From: Pectobacterium colocasium
GTDB lineage: Bacteria; Pseudomonadota; Gammaproteobacteria; Enterobacterales; Enterobacteriaceae
Direction of reading: 5' to 3'
Assembly (NCBI RefSeq): GCF_020181655.1
Contig: NZ_CP084032.1
Coordinates: 1,178,001 to 1,242,000 of the forward strand
DNA length: 64,000 bases
Shown here piece after piece: positions 51,136 to 61,138 of this stretch. The position numbers were made by a program, and so were the translations under genes. The notes below the pieces were generated by a model, which saw only the letters and a list, made by a program, of their open reading frames with translations, did no database searches and was not told where the DNA came from. How positions within the stretch are numbered: the first letter of the stretch is position 1; each line of letters opens with the position of its first letter.

Positions 51136-53001
51136 TTATGCCATCCACTGCGTGATTCTGCGCTCGATGCCGGCGGCATCCAGACCCAGATCGGCACGGA
51201 TTTCTTCCTGTGAACCTTGCGGAATAAAGACGTCCGGTAGCCCGATGTTCAGCACCGAGACGGCGAGACGCTTCGCCATCAGGAACTCATTCACACCGCT
51301 TCCCGCACCGCCCATGATCGCATTTTCTTCCAGCGTCACAAACGTGCTGTGAGACTGTGCCAACTCTTCCAGTAACGCTTCATCCAGTGGCTTCACAAAA
51401 CGCATATCGACGAGGGTGGCGTTTAACTGCTCTGCCGCAATCTGTGCTTCTGGCAGAAGCGTACCGAAATTCAGAATCGCGATCGTTTCGCCCTGACGAC
51501 GCACCACGCCTTTACCGATTGGCAGTTCTGATAGTGGCGTCAATTCCGTACCCGTACCGTTTCCTCGCGGGTAGCGCACTGCGGTCGGGCCTTTCTGGTA
51601 GTGATAGCCCGTGTGCAGCATCTGGCGACACTCGTTTTCATCGCTGGGCGTCATGATGATCATGTTCGGGATACAGCGTAAGAAAGAGAGATCGAACGCT
51701 CCCTGATGCGTTTGCCCATCCGCGCCAACAATACCGCCGCGATCGATAGCAAACAGAACTGGCAGATTCTGGATCGCCACATCGTGTATAACCTGATCGT
51801 AGGCGCGTTGCAGGAACGTCGAGTAAATAGCGACAACCGGGTGATAGCCGCCAACGGCCAGACCGGCAGCAAACGTGACAGCATGCTGTTCGGCAATGGC
51901 AACGTCAAAATATTGCTGCGGGTAATCGCGGGAGAACTGCACCATGCCGGAACCTTCGCGCATCGCTGGCGTGATCGCCATAAGCTTGCTGTCCTTGGCT
52001 GCCGTTTCCTGTAGCCATTGACCGAAGATTTTAGAATAGGTGGGTTGAGCGCCTTCCTTGCTTTTCGGCAATGTGCCGCTGGCTGGATCGAATTTTGGCA
52101 CCGCATGCCAACTGATCGGATCCTGTTCGGCAGGGGCATAGCCTTTGCCTTTTTTCGTCATGATATGCAGGAGCTGCGGGCCTTTCAGGTTGCGCATGTT
52201 TTTCAATGTATGCGCCAGCGCCTGAACGTCGTGGCCGTCGACCGGGCCAATATAATTAAAGCCCAGCTCCTCAAATAACGTACCCGGCACAACCATGCCT
52301 TTAAGATGCTCTTCGGTACGCTTCACCAGCTCTTTTATTGGCGGCAGGCCAGATAAGACCTTTTTCCCTCCTTCGCGCAGGCTGGCATAGAGCTTGCCGG
52401 ACAGCAGTTGTGCCAGATGATTGTTCAATGCGCCGACGTTTTCCGAAATCGACATTTCGTTGTCGTTCAGCACAACCAGCAGGTCGGAGCGGATGTCGCC
52501 CGCATGGTTCATCGCTTCAAAGGCCATACCCGCAGTAATCGCGCCGTCGCCGATTACACAAACCGTACGGCGGCCTTTGCCTTCACGCTCGGCCGCAACG
52601 GCCATGCCCAGCCCGGCACTGATTGAGGTCGATGAATGCCCGACGCTCAATACGTCATAGTCGCTTTCATCACGCCACGGAAAGGGGTGCAAACCGCCTT
52701 TTTGGCGGATTGTTGAAATGCGATCGCGACGGCCGGTCAGAATTTTATGCGGGTAAGCCTGATGGCCGACATCCCACACCAGATGATCGAAAGGAGTGTT
52801 GTAGACATAATGCAGCGCAACCGTTAATTCAACCGTTCCTAACCCTGAAGCAAAATGGCCGCTTGAACGGCTGACGCTGTCCAGCAGGTATTGGCGCAGC
52901 TCATCGCACAGCTTTGGCAGGCTATCTTTCGGCAACAGTCGAAGTTCATCCGGTGTTTCCACTAACGCCAATGTAGGGTACTTCGCGGTATCAAAACTCA
53001 T
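51136..53001 (-). CDS. dxs: 1-deoxy-D-xylulose-5-phosphate synthase
   Basis: Makes deoxyxylulose phosphate from pyruvate and glyceraldehyde 3-phosphate, the entry step of the MEP isoprenoid pathway and a precursor source for thiamine and pyridoxal. The 621 residues equal the usual length. Motifs are [14 protein letters not shown] with the catalytic His near 49, the thiamine-diphosphate motif [18 protein letters not shown] then DLLVVLNDN near 152-181, and [13 protein letters not shown] with the catalytic Glu near 370. Downstream of ispA on the same strand, 17 bp away. Confidence 0.97.
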   Translation of the reverse strand: MSFDTAKYPTLALVETPDELRLLPKDSLPKLCDELRQYLLDSVSRSSGHFASGLGTVELTVALHYVYNTPFDHLVWDVGHQAYPHKILTGRRDRISTIRQKGGLHPFPWRDESDYDVLSVGHSSTSISAGLGMAVAAEREGKGRRTVCVIGDGAITAGMAFEAMNHAGDIRSDLLVVLNDNEMSISENVGALNNHLAQLLSGKLYASLREGGKKVLSGLPPIKELVKRTEEHLKGMVVPGTLFEELGFNYIGPVDGHDVQALAHTLKNMRNLKGPQLLHIMTKKGKGYAPAEQDPISWHAVPKFDPASGTLPKSKEGAQPTYSKIFGQWLQETAAKDSKLMAITPAMREGSGMVQFSRDYPQQYFDVAIAEQHAVTFAAGLAVGGYHPVVAIYSTFLQRAYDQVIHDVAIQNLPVLFAIDRGGIVGADGQTHQGAFDLSFLRCIPNMIIMTPSDENECRQMLHTGYHYQKGPTAVRYPRGNGTGTELTPLSELPIGKGVVRRQGETIAILNFGTLLPEAQIAAEQLNATLVDMRFVKPLDEALLEELAQSHSTFVTLEENAIMGGAGSGVNEFLMAKRLAVSVLNIGLPDVFIPQGSQEEIRADLGLDAAGIERRITQWMA

Positions 53002-53018
53002 AGAGACTCATTAGGTAA

Positions 53019-53930
53019 TTACTTATCGCGTTCAACGATGAAATTCGCCAGCGCTTGTAGTGGGGCAATATTCAGGGGGATCGGACTGGATGCGACGAGA
53101 TCGTCCAGCGATGCCAGTGATTCCTGATAAAGCTCCTGTGCTTTTTTTCGTGCGTTATCTAATCCCAGCAGGCTGGGATAGGTGCTTTTACCTAACTGCT
53201 GGTCCGCACCCTGACGTTTGCCTGTTGTCGCGCTGTCGCCAACAACATCGAGAATATCGTCCTGAACCTGAAAGGCGAGCCCAATCGCGTCAGCGTAGCG
53301 ATCCAGGTGGGGCAAGGCGGCGCGTCCTGTTTCACCGGCGGCCAGTGCGCCTAGTCGAACGGCTGCGCGAATCAAGGCGCCAGTTTTGTGGCGGTGAATG
53401 CGCTCTAACGCAGCCAGATCGACCTGATGACCTTCCGCTTCCAGGTCGAAAGCCTGCCCGCCGCACATACCTGCGACACCACTGGCGTGCGCCAATTCTG
53501 AGAGCATCGCCAGCCGATCGCGATCGGAGACCTGTGGCATCGGCGCGTCGGCCAGAATGGAGAACGCCAACGTTTGCAGTGCATCCCCCGCCAGAATGGC
53601 ATTGGCTTCGCCAAATTTGATATGGCAGGTTGGCTGTCCGCGGCGTAAATCGTCGTCGTCCATCGCTGGCAGATCGTCATGAATCAGTGAATAGGCATGG
53701 ATACATTCTACTGCCGCAGCAGGGGCATCCAGACTCTCTAACGGCATACCAAACAGTTCACCCGTAGTATAAACCAGAAACGGGCGCAGGCGTTTGCCTC
53801 CTAAGAGTGAGCCATACTCCATCGCATTGACCAGTGGACTACTCTGAAAGGGGAGGCTGGTGATGAAATGGCCCAACATACGGTTAGTGCGTTGGTAATG
53901 CGCATTCAGTTGCGTGCTGAAATCGGTCAT
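53019..53930 (-). CDS. ispA: Farnesyl diphosphate synthase
   Basis: Condenses isopentenyl diphosphate with dimethylallyl and geranyl diphosphate to farnesyl diphosphate. The 303 residues (E. coli 299) carry the first aspartate-rich motif [14 protein letters not shown] near 86-99 and the second, [13 protein letters not shown], near 224-236, plus [11 protein letters not shown] and the [14 protein letters not shown] segment. Its ATG overlaps the xseB stop by 4 bp. Operon xseB-ispA-dxs, as in E. coli. Confidence 0.96.
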   Translation of the reverse strand: MTDFSTQLNAHYQRTNRMLGHFITSLPFQSSPLVNAMEYGSLLGGKRLRPFLVYTTGELFGMPLESLDAPAAAVECIHAYSLIHDDLPAMDDDDLRRGQPTCHIKFGEANAILAGDALQTLAFSILADAPMPQVSDRDRLAMLSELAHASGVAGMCGGQAFDLEAEGHQVDLAALERIHRHKTGALIRAAVRLGALAAGETGRAALPHLDRYADAIGLAFQVQDDILDVVGDSATTGKRQGADQQLGKSTYPSLLGLDNARKKAQELYQESLASLDDLVASSPIPLNIAPLQALANFIVERDK

Positions 53931-54175
53931 AGCGAATCATTATCCGGCGTGAACGGTGACAGCGGGGCATCGGGATCGTCACTAAGCAGGATTTGTACGC
54001 GCTGTTCCGCCTGTTGCAGTTTTTGCTGACCCTGACGAGCGAGCTGGATGCCATGCTCAAATTCATTTAGCGCATCGTCCAGCGGCAGTTCGCCTGATTC
54101 GAGGCGGGTAACGATTTTTTCCAGTTCGTTCAGCGAGCTTTCAAAGCTGACTGGCTGCTCGGTCTTCTTAGGCAT
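53927..54175 (-). CDS. xseB: Exonuclease VII small subunit
   Basis: An 82-residue helical hairpin protein (E. coli 80) that forms exonuclease VII with XseA, degrading single-stranded DNA. Typical text: [39 protein letters not shown] and [14 protein letters not shown]. First gene of the minus-strand operon, divergent from thiI. Confidence 0.95.
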   Translation of the reverse strand: MPKKTEQPVSFESSLNELEKIVTRLESGELPLDDALNEFEHGIQLARQGQQKLQQAEQRVQILLSDDPDAPLSPFTPDNDSL

Positions 54176-54426
54176 AGTGGTTTCAGAATCCTGGTGTTAT
54201 ACGCCGTTGGCTTGTGGCGGCAGAGCGTGGTGTTGCGTTTGGTCATCCGTGGATGCGCAACAATTATACGGTTAAAGCGCACAGTATATCTTCATATAAT
54301 GATATACTCCGCGCCCTGGATGCTATTGGTAAAATCATCTCTGTTCCGCTGATTTTACCGATAACGTGATTTTAGTGCTCAGGGTAAATTTATTTACGCC
54401 TTTCTGACCAAGTAACGACAGCCACC

Positions 54427-55875
54427 ATGAAGTTTATCATTAAATTGTTCCCGGAAATCACCATCAAGAGCCAATCTGTGCGGTTGCGCTTTATCAAGAT
54501 TCTAACCGGAAACATTCGCAACGTATTAAAACACTATGATGAAACGCTGGCGGTTGTCCGTCACTGGGATCATATCGAAGTTCGGGCCAAAGACGAAAGC
54601 CAGCGTTCAGCAATTCGTGATGCGCTGACGAGAATTCCGGGTATTCACCATATTCTGGAAGTGGAAGATCACGCCTACACCGACGTGCACAATATCTTTG
54701 AACAGGCGCTGGCGCTGTATCGTGAGCAGTTGGAAGGCAAGACGTTTTGTGTGCGAGTGAAGCGCCGCGGTAAGCATGAATTTAGTTCACAGGATGTAGA
54801 GCGTTATGTCGGCGGTGGTCTGAACCAGCATATTGAAACGGCGCGAGTCAATCTCACTGCGCCGCAGGTGACTGTGCATCTGGAAATCGAGCAGGATCGT
54901 TTGCTGCTGATTAAAGGACGTTATGAAGGGATCGGCGGCTTCCCGATCGGTACGCAGGAAGATGTGTTGTCGCTGATTTCCGGTGGTTTCGACTCTGGCG
55001 TATCCAGCTATATGCTGATGCGTCGCGGGTGTCGCGTGCATTACTGCTTCTTTAACCTTGGCGGTGCGGCACACGAGATTGGTGTGAAACAGGTCGCATA
55101 CTATCTGTGGAATCGTTTTGGTAGCTCACACCGAGTACGCTTTATTGCGATTGACTTCGATCCTGTCGTCGGTGAAATTCTGGAGAAGGTTGACGATGGC
55201 CAGATGGGCGTCGTATTGAAACGCATGATGGTGCGCGCGGCCTCCAAAATTGCTGAGCGTTACGGTGTTCAGGCGCTGGTGACCGGTGAAGCATTAGGTC
55301 AGGTTTCTAGCCAGACGTTGACCAACCTGCGTTTGATCGATAATGCCTCCGATACGCTGATTCTGCGTCCGCTGATTTCTCATGATAAAGAACACATTAT
55401 CAAACAGGCTCGCGAACTGGGAACGGAAGATTTCGCCAAAACGATGCCGGAATATTGCGGTGTGATCTCGAAAAGCCCGACGGTGAAAGCGGTAAAAGCG
55501 AAGATTGAGGCCGAAGAAAGCCACTTTGATTTTGCTATTCTGGAGCGTGTGGTGAGCGAAGCGCGGAATATTGATATCCGTGAGATCGCAGAACAGACCA
55601 AGCAAGAAGTGGTTGAAGTCGAAACGGTCGCGTCGTTTGCACCGACTGACGTGTTGCTTGATATCCGTGCGCCGGATGAACAGGACGACAAGCCGCTTGA
55701 ACTGGATCACGTGGAAATCAAATCCTTACCGTTCTACAAGCTGGGTACGCAGTTTGGCGATTTGGATCAGAGCAAAACCTACCTGCTTTACTGCGAACGT
55801 GGCGTGATGAGCCGCTTGCAGGCGCTGTACCTGCGTGAGCAAGGTTTTACCAATGTGAAGGTATACCGTCCGTAA
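54427..55875 (+). CDS. thiI: tRNA 4-thiouridine synthase / thiamine sulfur carrier enzyme ThiI
   Basis: Adenylates U8 of tRNA and transfers sulfur to make 4-thiouridine, and supplies sulfur to ThiS for the thiazole of thiamine. The 482 residues equal E. coli ThiI. Order: ferredoxin-like and THUMP domains (about 1-165), PP-loop ATPase with [19 protein letters not shown] near 179-197, and a C-terminal rhodanese domain (about 400-482) with the active-site Cys456 in YCERGVMS. Having the rhodanese domain means it can do both jobs. Divergent from xseB; a bidirectional terminator lies between it and yajL. Confidence 0.97.
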   Translation: MKFIIKLFPEITIKSQSVRLRFIKILTGNIRNVLKHYDETLAVVRHWDHIEVRAKDESQRSAIRDALTRIPGIHHILEVEDHAYTDVHNIFEQALALYREQLEGKTFCVRVKRRGKHEFSSQDVERYVGGGLNQHIETARVNLTAPQVTVHLEIEQDRLLLIKGRYEGIGGFPIGTQEDVLSLISGGFDSGVSSYMLMRRGCRVHYCFFNLGGAAHEIGVKQVAYYLWNRFGSSHRVRFIAIDFDPVVGEILEKVDDGQMGVVLKRMMVRAASKIAERYGVQALVTGEALGQVSSQTLTNLRLIDNASDTLILRPLISHDKEHIIKQARELGTEDFAKTMPEYCGVISKSPTVKAVKAKIEAEESHFDFAILERVVSEARNIDIREIAEQTKQEVVEVETVASFAPTDVLLDIRAPDEQDDKPLELDHVEIKSLPFYKLGTQFGDLDQSKTYLLYCERGVMSRLQALYLREQGFTNVKVYRP

Positions 55876-55879
55876 TGTG

Positions 55880-55903
55880 AAAAAGGCGCGTAAGCGCCTT
55901 TTT
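55880..55903. terminator. Bidirectional terminator between thiI and yajL
   Basis: AAAAAGGCGC-GTAA-GCGCCTTTTTC sits between the two convergent stop codons and can serve both. Confidence 0.9.
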
Positions 55904-55911
55904 CATTTACG

Positions 55912-56502
55912 CTAATCACGATAGTTATAAATCCCCGGCGGCAGGATTAACTGTTCAGCAACCTCGGCAGCTTTTTCTTTTCCTAGCAGTAAATCGATGA
56001 TCTTCAGGGCGAAATCCATACTGGTGCCTGGCCCTTGCGTGGTTAACAGATTCACGCGCGGATCGTAGACGACGCGCTTTTCCATCCATTTTTCTGGCGC
56101 AATCTTATCCTTAAACGCAGGGTAGCCCGTCATGTTTCCGACGGGGAACAGCTGATGATATTCCAGCACCAGCGCAGGCGTTGCACACATCGCAGCGACA
56201 ATTTTCCCTTCCAGATGCGCTTGTCGAATGCATTCCACCAGTATTGGGCTATCGCGGAAGCACTCCGCACCTTGCAGCCCACCCGGTAACACCAGCACAT
56301 CGAAAGGCCGATCGGCGACGGCAGCCAGTGGGGCATCCGCCAGCAGCCTTACCCCACGTGAACAGACAATTTCCAGATTGCCATCGCTGGCTACGCTGGC
56401 AAGCGTGACCTGAATACCTGCCCGTACAAGTAAATCGATGGTCGTGACGGCTTCAGTTTCTTCACTACCAGGTGGCAGACACACCAGTGCCGATGCGGTC
56501 AT
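55912..56502 (-). CDS. yajL: DJ-1/PfpI-family protein YajL
   Basis: A DJ-1 homologue linked to oxidative-stress protection, chaperone activity and proposed glyoxal/deglycase activity. The 196 residues equal E. coli YajL. The reactive Cys106 sits in the nucleophile elbow AAMCATPAL, with Glu near 16 (PGSEETEAV) as partner. The start at 56502 has AAGGA 8 nt upstream; the ATG at 56508 is too close to it. Its 5' end overlaps the 3' end of panE by 38 bp. Confidence 0.94.
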   Translation of the reverse strand: MTASALVCLPPGSEETEAVTTIDLLVRAGIQVTLASVASDGNLEIVCSRGVRLLADAPLAAVADRPFDVLVLPGGLQGAECFRDSPILVECIRQAHLEGKIVAAMCATPALVLEYHQLFPVGNMTGYPAFKDKIAPEKWMEKRVVYDPRVNLLTTQGPGTSMDFALKIIDLLLGKEKAAEVAEQLILPPGIYNYRD

Positions 56503-57373
56503 AATCATTTTCCTTTTGCTTAATGTAGTCAAACAGACGAGCATTTTCGGGGAGCGTCAGGCCGTGGAGGCGCGCTCGGTGCAGTAAATACCCGGTAATG
56601 TAATCAATTTCGGTATGCCGCTGAGCGATGATGTCCTGCAACATCGATGAGGTGTTTGCCGCCGTGTTCTGAATAATTTGATTCACGTAGAGCAGCAGGC
56701 TATCCCGCGATGTGTGGAAGCCCTCTCGCTCCATGACGCTAGCCACTTCCTGACAAAGTGACGAAATCAGTTCCGGGTACGCAGAAAGCTCGCCATTGGT
56801 ACAGTGATATTTCACCGTGAGCGGATTGATGACGCAGTTAGCCGCGAGCTTCAGCCAGCAGGTGGCGCTAATATTGGTGTGCCAGGCCACATCAGGCAAG
56901 GCCTGATGCAGCACTTCCGCCAGATGACTTTGGCTGCTGTCGCCGTTAAAGGTGCCGATGTGCGTTGTACCAGCGGCAACATGCACAACGTTGGTCGTGT
57001 CACGCCGTGCGGCATGGGTGGTGATCCCCAGAACCAGCGGCTGCTGTAGCGACGGTAATTCTTCCCGTGTGCCCATCCCGTTGTGTAAAAGCAGAATCGT
57101 GCAATGTGGGTTGAGCTGTGGCAACAGTACGGTGACGGCATCTGAAACCTGCCAGGCTTTTAACGTCACCAGCAGTAGTTCGCTTTGGGCAAGGTGTTCG
57201 GGATCGTTAGCCGTCAGGTTGAGATTACAGTGCTGACCATCCAGCATGGTGACATTGACCGGACAATAGGGTTGCGGAATGCGCAGCCATCCCTGGACAT
57301 CATGCCCTTGCTGATGTAACGCAGCGAGCCAAAGTTGACCCAGCGCGCCACAGCCAAGAACGGTGATTTTCAT
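56465..57373 (-). CDS. panE: 2-dehydropantoate 2-reductase
   Basis: NADPH-dependent reduction of ketopantoate to pantoate in coenzyme A synthesis. The 302 residues match E. coli PanE (303). The NADP fold begins [15 protein letters not shown] with GCGALG at 7-12. The C-terminal domain contains [12 protein letters not shown] with the catalytic Lys near 176, and ISAT and [12 protein letters not shown] with the substrate-binding Glu near 256. The start at 57373 follows GGGGAG. Cotranscribed with yajL; divergent from yajQ. Confidence 0.94.
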   Translation of the reverse strand: MKITVLGCGALGQLWLAALHQQGHDVQGWLRIPQPYCPVNVTMLDGQHCNLNLTANDPEHLAQSELLLVTLKAWQVSDAVTVLLPQLNPHCTILLLHNGMGTREELPSLQQPLVLGITTHAARRDTTNVVHVAAGTTHIGTFNGDSSQSHLAEVLHQALPDVAWHTNISATCWLKLAANCVINPLTVKYHCTNGELSAYPELISSLCQEVASVMEREGFHTSRDSLLLYVNQIIQNTAANTSSMLQDIIAQRHTEIDYITGYLLHRARLHGLTLPENARLFDYIKQKENDYDRIGTGVSATW

Positions 57374-57561
57374 GTATGTCTCCCCTATTTGATGCGGGCG
57401 CTGTCGTTCTGCCATCATAGGCTATCATTCACGTTACGATCTTGTGCTATTCGGCCTGTTTACCCGGTACAGAGTAAAAATCGGGATCGTGTCTGGCATC
57501 TTGCTTATCGCAGAAGAGCGGTTATTATGCTCGCCAGCCAAATTTGTCAGGAGAGCGAATT

Positions 57562-58053
57562 ATGCCATCTTTCGATATTGTTTCGGAAATTGATATGCAG
57601 GAAGTCCGTAACGCGGTGGAAAATGCCACGCGTGAGCTGAGCACCCGCTGGGATTTTCGCAATGTTCCGGCCAGCTTTGAACTGAATGAGAAATCGCAAA
57701 GTATTAAAGCGACCAGCGAGTCTGATTTTCAGGTACAGCAACTGATTGATATTATGCGCGAGAAATTGCTGAAGCGCGGGATTGAAGGCGGTGCGTTAGA
57801 GGTTCCGGAAGCGTTCGAGCACAGCGGTAAAACGTACAGCGTGGAGGCCAAATTGAAGCAGGGCATTGAAACCACGCAGGCGAAGAAAATAGTCAAGCTG
57901 ATTAAAGACAGCAAACTGAAAGTACAGGCGCAGATTCAGGGTGAACAGATTCGTGTTACCGGAAAATCACGTGATGATTTGCAGGGTGTGATGGCGTTGA
58001 TTCGCGGCGGAAATTTGGGGCAGCCATTCCAGTTTACCAACTTCCGTGATTGA
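57562..58053 (+). CDS. yajQ: Nucleotide-binding protein YajQ
   Basis: A 163-residue protein with two ferredoxin-like halves, matching E. coli YajQ. Family members bind nucleotides; in Xanthomonas and others a YajQ binds cyclic di-GMP and affects virulence, which might be relevant in a plant pathogen but is not shown here. Typical segments: [43 protein letters not shown] and [18 protein letters not shown]. The ATG at 57562 has CAGGAGAG upstream. Confidence 0.94.
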   Translation: MPSFDIVSEIDMQEVRNAVENATRELSTRWDFRNVPASFELNEKSQSIKATSESDFQVQQLIDIMREKLLKRGIEGGALEVPEAFEHSGKTYSVEAKLKQGIETTQAKKIVKLIKDSKLKVQAQIQGEQIRVTGKSRDDLQGVMALIRGGNLGQPFQFTNFRD

Positions 58054-58076
58054 TGTTTTCTCGTCATTTACCGACG

Positions 58077-58103
58077 AAAAAGGCCAGCGAAAGCTGGCCT
58101 TTT
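58077..58103. terminator. Bidirectional terminator between yajQ and yajR
   Basis: AAAAAGGCCAGC-GAAA-GCTGGCCTTTT, between the convergent yajQ and yajR. Confidence 0.9.
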
Positions 58104-58146
58104 GCTTGTCAGCCGGACACCACTTTCGGGAAGTGGTGATGATTAA

Positions 58147-59511
58147 TCAGACCTGACCTGCTAGTTGTTCTAGCTGCTGCCGACTGGTCTTTTTGTTGTC
58201 GATCTTCACATAGGCGCTGTACTCATCCGGCACGATGACCACGTCAGCAACGCCGGGCTGAGTACGAATTTTCTGTTCCAACTCGCCATCTTGCAACGCT
58301 ACATCGGACAGGGCGATTCTCAGGCTGCTGAGATAAGGTGGTTCCTGCATGGTGAAGCTGACGAGTAGCCAGATGGCTGCAATAGCCGCACCAGCCATAA
58401 ACACCGCCGAAGCGCCATACCACTCAAACACTCCACCGCCGAGGCTCCCGCCAATCGCCACGCCGATAAACTGTGTGGTGGAGTAAACCCCCATCGCCGT
58501 ACCTTTGTATCCCGCCGGCGATTCCTTGCTAATCAGCGATGGCAACAGCGCTTCCATCACGTTGAAAGCCAGGAAGAACAGCTGCACGCCGAGGATAATT
58601 TGCCAGAGATGGTTACCTGCCGTCCATAAGACAACCTCTGCGGCGATCAGCACCACGATGCAGCCGATGAAGACCTGCTTCATTCGCCTTTTCACTTCGG
58701 CATAAATAATGAAAGGCACAACGCCAGCAAAAGAGATCAGCATCGTGACCAGATAGACTTTCCAATGATCCTGTGGCGCCATCCCCGCGGATTCCATGAC
58801 GCGGGGCAGGGCGACGAAGCTCGACATCAATAAAATATGCAGACACATAATGCCAATATTCAGTTTCAACAGCCGGCTATTGCCGAGTACCTTGAGGAAA
58901 CTGCCGCGCACCATCGCTGATTCTCGATTCAGGATATGTGCAGGAGCGGAAGGAATCAGGGTGAGGGTGATGGCGATGCCTGCGAGTGACAGAAGGGCGA
59001 TGCCCCAGAAGAGCGCCTGTAAGCCAAAAGCGTGGGTAACGATAGGACCGACGACCATCGCGATAGCAAAGGTGACGCCGAAACTCACGCCGATAAATGC
59101 CATGGCTTTGGTTCGATTCTGCTCACGCGTTAGGTCAGAAAGTAGCGCCATAACGGCAGCGGATATCGCGCCAGCGCCCTGCAACGCGCGTCCAAGGATA
59201 ATGCCCCAGATGGAGTCGCTTAGTGCGGCGATAACGCTGCCGAGTGCAAAAATCAGCAGCCCTCCAACAATCAGGGGTTTTCTGCCGATACGGTCAGAAA
59301 CCAGGCCGAAGGGAATCTGGAAGATAGCCTGCATCAGGCCATAAATACCAATCGCAATGCCGATCAGCGCTTCACTGGCGCCCTGCAAGGCCATGCCGTA
59401 AGTAGTGAGGACAGGCAGCACCATGAACATGCCGAGCATACGCAGTGAAAAGACCGCACCCAGACCCCATGTGGCGCGTAATTCGCCTGGCGTCATTTTA
59501 TTATCGTTCAT
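58147..59511 (-). CDS. yajR: MFS transporter YajR
   Basis: A proton-driven major-facilitator drug-efflux type protein, 454 residues as in E. coli. Twelve hydrophobic segments (about 15-390) include motif A GLVSDRIGRKPLIVGG in the 2-3 loop and GRALQGAGAISAAVMAL (motif B region). The C-terminal 65 residues form the cytoplasmic YAM domain typical of YajR (RTQPGVADVVIVPDEYSAYVKI split by a short loop). The start at 59511 has AGAGG 5 nt upstream. Substrate unknown. Downstream of the IS element on the same strand. Confidence 0.93.
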   Translation of the reverse strand: MNDNKMTPGELRATWGLGAVFSLRMLGMFMVLPVLTTYGMALQGASEALIGIAIGIYGLMQAIFQIPFGLVSDRIGRKPLIVGGLLIFALGSVIAALSDSIWGIILGRALQGAGAISAAVMALLSDLTREQNRTKAMAFIGVSFGVTFAIAMVVGPIVTHAFGLQALFWGIALLSLAGIAITLTLIPSAPAHILNRESAMVRGSFLKVLGNSRLLKLNIGIMCLHILLMSSFVALPRVMESAGMAPQDHWKVYLVTMLISFAGVVPFIIYAEVKRRMKQVFIGCIVVLIAAEVVLWTAGNHLWQIILGVQLFFLAFNVMEALLPSLISKESPAGYKGTAMGVYSTTQFIGVAIGGSLGGGVFEWYGASAVFMAGAAIAAIWLLVSFTMQEPPYLSSLRIALSDVALQDGELEQKIRTQPGVADVVIVPDEYSAYVKIDNKKTSRQQLEQLAGQV

Positions 59512-59660
59512 TCGTACCTCTGAAAACAATTGGCGCTATTTTAGTGCGTTATCGCCCATACAGTAAACGATAGGTTTGTTACGTGATTTGGCGGAAAGTA
59601 ACTAGGGGAGGGAAAAGTAAAAACCACCTGTCGAGGCGGTAATTTAAGGCCAACAATAAA

Positions 59661-59677
59661 AAAACAGGCGGACAAGC
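59661..59677 (-). terminator. Distal half of an interrupted terminator, probably that of cyoE
   Basis: Read on the minus strand this is GCTTGTCCGCCTGTTTTTTT-like: the second stem arm and T-run of a hairpin. Its first arm AAAAACAGGTGG lies at 61101-61112 on the other side of the IS. Rejoined at the 11-bp duplication they give CAGGTGG-CTTGT-CCGCCTG followed by T7 and ATTG. Confidence 0.75.
59667..59677. repeat. Target-site duplication, left copy
   Basis: GGCGGACAAGC directly before the IS left end. The copy after the right end (61091-61101) is GCCGGACAAGC: 10 of 11 identical. IS4 itself makes 11-13 bp duplications, so the length fits; the single difference is a later substitution. Confidence 0.8.
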
Positions 59678-59678
59678 T

Positions 59679-59715
59679 AATGCCGGTCACTTAAGGTGAC
59701 CGGCATTGTTTTTTA
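59679..59715 (+). terminator. Hairpin with T-run inside the IS left end
   Basis: AATGCCGGTCAC-TTAAG-GTGACCGGCATT has perfect 12-bp arms, followed by GTTTTTT on the plus strand. It would stop plus-strand transcripts entering the element antisense to the transposase gene. The same bases encode the last residues and stop codon of the transposase. Confidence 0.8.
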
Positions 59716-61009
59716 ACGGATATTTCGCTCGTCTTCCCCTGATTTCTCGGGGGTAACTTCGCTCCCTTCTTAACGGCAATACCAGATAGATTGCCTGCTC
59801 ATAAAAATGCTTCAGATGTCCTGGTATCGCACCCGGTGATGAACCCGGCAGACCGATAAGTAATCGCCAGATTTCCGTCAGGGCGCCGCTGAAGCTCAAC
59901 TGATACGGCAGGTAATCTCCTTTCAGCGTAAACGCCATTTTCACCATCTGATAACGCACCAGATTGTACGTCAGCAGCACGCCCCACAACTCCTGCCTCA
60001 CCATTTCCGGCAGTCTGCTCCGTAAATGCCACCTGTTACCCAGCAAGCCTTGTTTCGCCTCGCGATATCCCAACTCGATTTCCCATCGGTGAGCGTAAAG
60101 GGCGTTCACCTCCGCCGCCGGATAACGCATCGGGTCCGTCAGTGACGTCAGCACCTCTCGCGTTTTTCCTTCTATCGTCTTCGTTAACAACCGCGCTGTG
60201 ATGCTCTCCGGCAGCGTCGCCAATTGTTTACGCGCCTGCGGCGATGTCTTTATCCGTACCAGTCTGTCTTGCCTGCCCAGCTTGCTTATCACTTCGTATT
60301 GCGTATTTTTCTTCAACGGCAGCAGCCAGTGCCGATTTTCCCCCGCTGTTCGCCAGTGATGCAGTAAACCGACGGAGTAAAACCCTTTGTCGAACAGGGT
60401 AATGCTGTTATCGGGTGTTTTTCCGGTCAGCTCTGCTGCCAGCCGCATCTCGTTGACATCGTAGCGGCCGAACGCACTGGCAGTTATCAGATGACTGCTC
60501 AGTTCCATCAGGCAAGCCATTCTCACCTGCGGGTAACCCTTGTCGCCGTGCTGATTGGAGGCCTTGCCGAAGGCCGCCTCATTTTCCGGTGTATCCTGCG
60601 TTTGCCAGACCACACCGTCGACGGCAAAGAGGTTAAGCCCATGCCATTGTGGGTGCTGAGCCTGTTCGTTCCAGTGTCGTTGTGTGATATCAAACAGTTC
60701 TCTGACAGCAGCCTCACCGAGCGTCTGCCGCCGTTGTATGACTGAACTGGGGGCGATGAACGGGGTGCCGGAGCGATCAGCGATATCCATGAGATTAACG
60801 ATGTGGGAAAGAGGGCGCTGATTGAATACGGCCATGCCAATAACCAGCCACACCATGGACTCAAGGGGGAGTTTTCGCTTGCGCAGCGTGACGGTATCAG
60901 TGAGCGTTAATGCCTGTTCAATCATGCTAACGGGTAGGAGATCAGCCAGAGTGTGAATCTGTTCCGGCGCAGTAAGATTGATAATGCCAAGAGCCTGAGA
61001 AAGTTGCAT
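59687..61009 (-). CDS. IS4-family DDE transposase
   Basis: A 440-residue cut-and-paste transposase close to that of IS4 (442). The catalytic triad is visible: first Asp in LFAVDGVVW, second Asp in LFDKGFYSVG, and Glu in the IS4-family Y-R-E-K signature RWEIELGYREAKQ. Other shared stretches are TVTLRKRKLPLESMVWLVIG and ELWGVLLTYNLVRYQM. The ATG at 61009 fits IS4; a TTG start 57 bp upstream reads through the terminator hairpin and is unlikely. GGA lies 9 nt upstream, inside the hairpin at 61011-61043. It is transcribed in the same direction as the cyo operon upstream. Confidence 0.94.
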   Translation of the reverse strand: MQLSQALGIINLTAPEQIHTLADLLPVSMIEQALTLTDTVTLRKRKLPLESMVWLVIGMAVFNQRPLSHIVNLMDIADRSGTPFIAPSSVIQRRQTLGEAAVRELFDITQRHWNEQAQHPQWHGLNLFAVDGVVWQTQDTPENEAAFGKASNQHGDKGYPQVRMACLMELSSHLITASAFGRYDVNEMRLAAELTGKTPDNSITLFDKGFYSVGLLHHWRTAGENRHWLLPLKKNTQYEVISKLGRQDRLVRIKTSPQARKQLATLPESITARLLTKTIEGKTREVLTSLTDPMRYPAAEVNALYAHRWEIELGYREAKQGLLGNRWHLRSRLPEMVRQELWGVLLTYNLVRYQMVKMAFTLKGDYLPYQLSFSGALTEIWRLLIGLPGSSPGAIPGHLKHFYEQAIYLVLPLRRERSYPREIRGRRAKYPLKNNAGHLK

Positions 61010-61010
61010 A

Positions 61011-61043
61011 AAAAAAGGTCCATGAATGTCATGAACCTTTTTT
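61011..61043. terminator. Hairpin directly before the transposase start codon
   Basis: AAAAAAGGTCCATGA-ATG-TCATGAACCTTTTTT: 15-bp arms with one mismatch. With T6 on the minus strand it should terminate read-through from the cyo operon; any longer transcript would hide the transposase ribosome site in the stem. T6 on the other strand makes it bidirectional. Confidence 0.82.
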
Positions 61044-61090
61044 ACACCAACGGCTGGATCGTTCAACTAATCCTTAAACCATCGGCATTA

Positions 61091-61101
61091 GCCGGACAAG
61101 C
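61091..61101. repeat. Target-site duplication, right copy
   Basis: GCCGGACAAGC directly after the IS right end; partner of 59667-59677 with one mismatch. It overlaps the first arm of the interrupted terminator (CCACCTGTTTTT on the plus strand at 61101-61112). Confidence 0.8.
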
Positions 61102-61138
61102 CACCTGTTTTTCGTAATGTGTAGCGTACCGCTTGTGA

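Larger units (their letters stand above)
59678..61090 (-). mobile_element. Complete IS4-family insertion sequence (1413 bp)
   Basis: The left end begins TAATGCCGGTCACTTAAGG and the right end, read inward, TAATGCCGATGGTTTAAGG: 15 of 19 identical. Both are very close to the IS4 end TAATGCCGATCA. The element carries one intact transposase gene, is flanked by an 11-bp near-perfect duplication and shows no internal damage, so it may still be active. Hairpin terminators lie inside both ends. Confidence 0.93.

Noticed and set aside
61010..61066. Longer transposase start at a TTG 57 bp upstream
   Set aside because: It would translate the terminator hairpin, and IS4 transposase begins at the position of the internal ATG.
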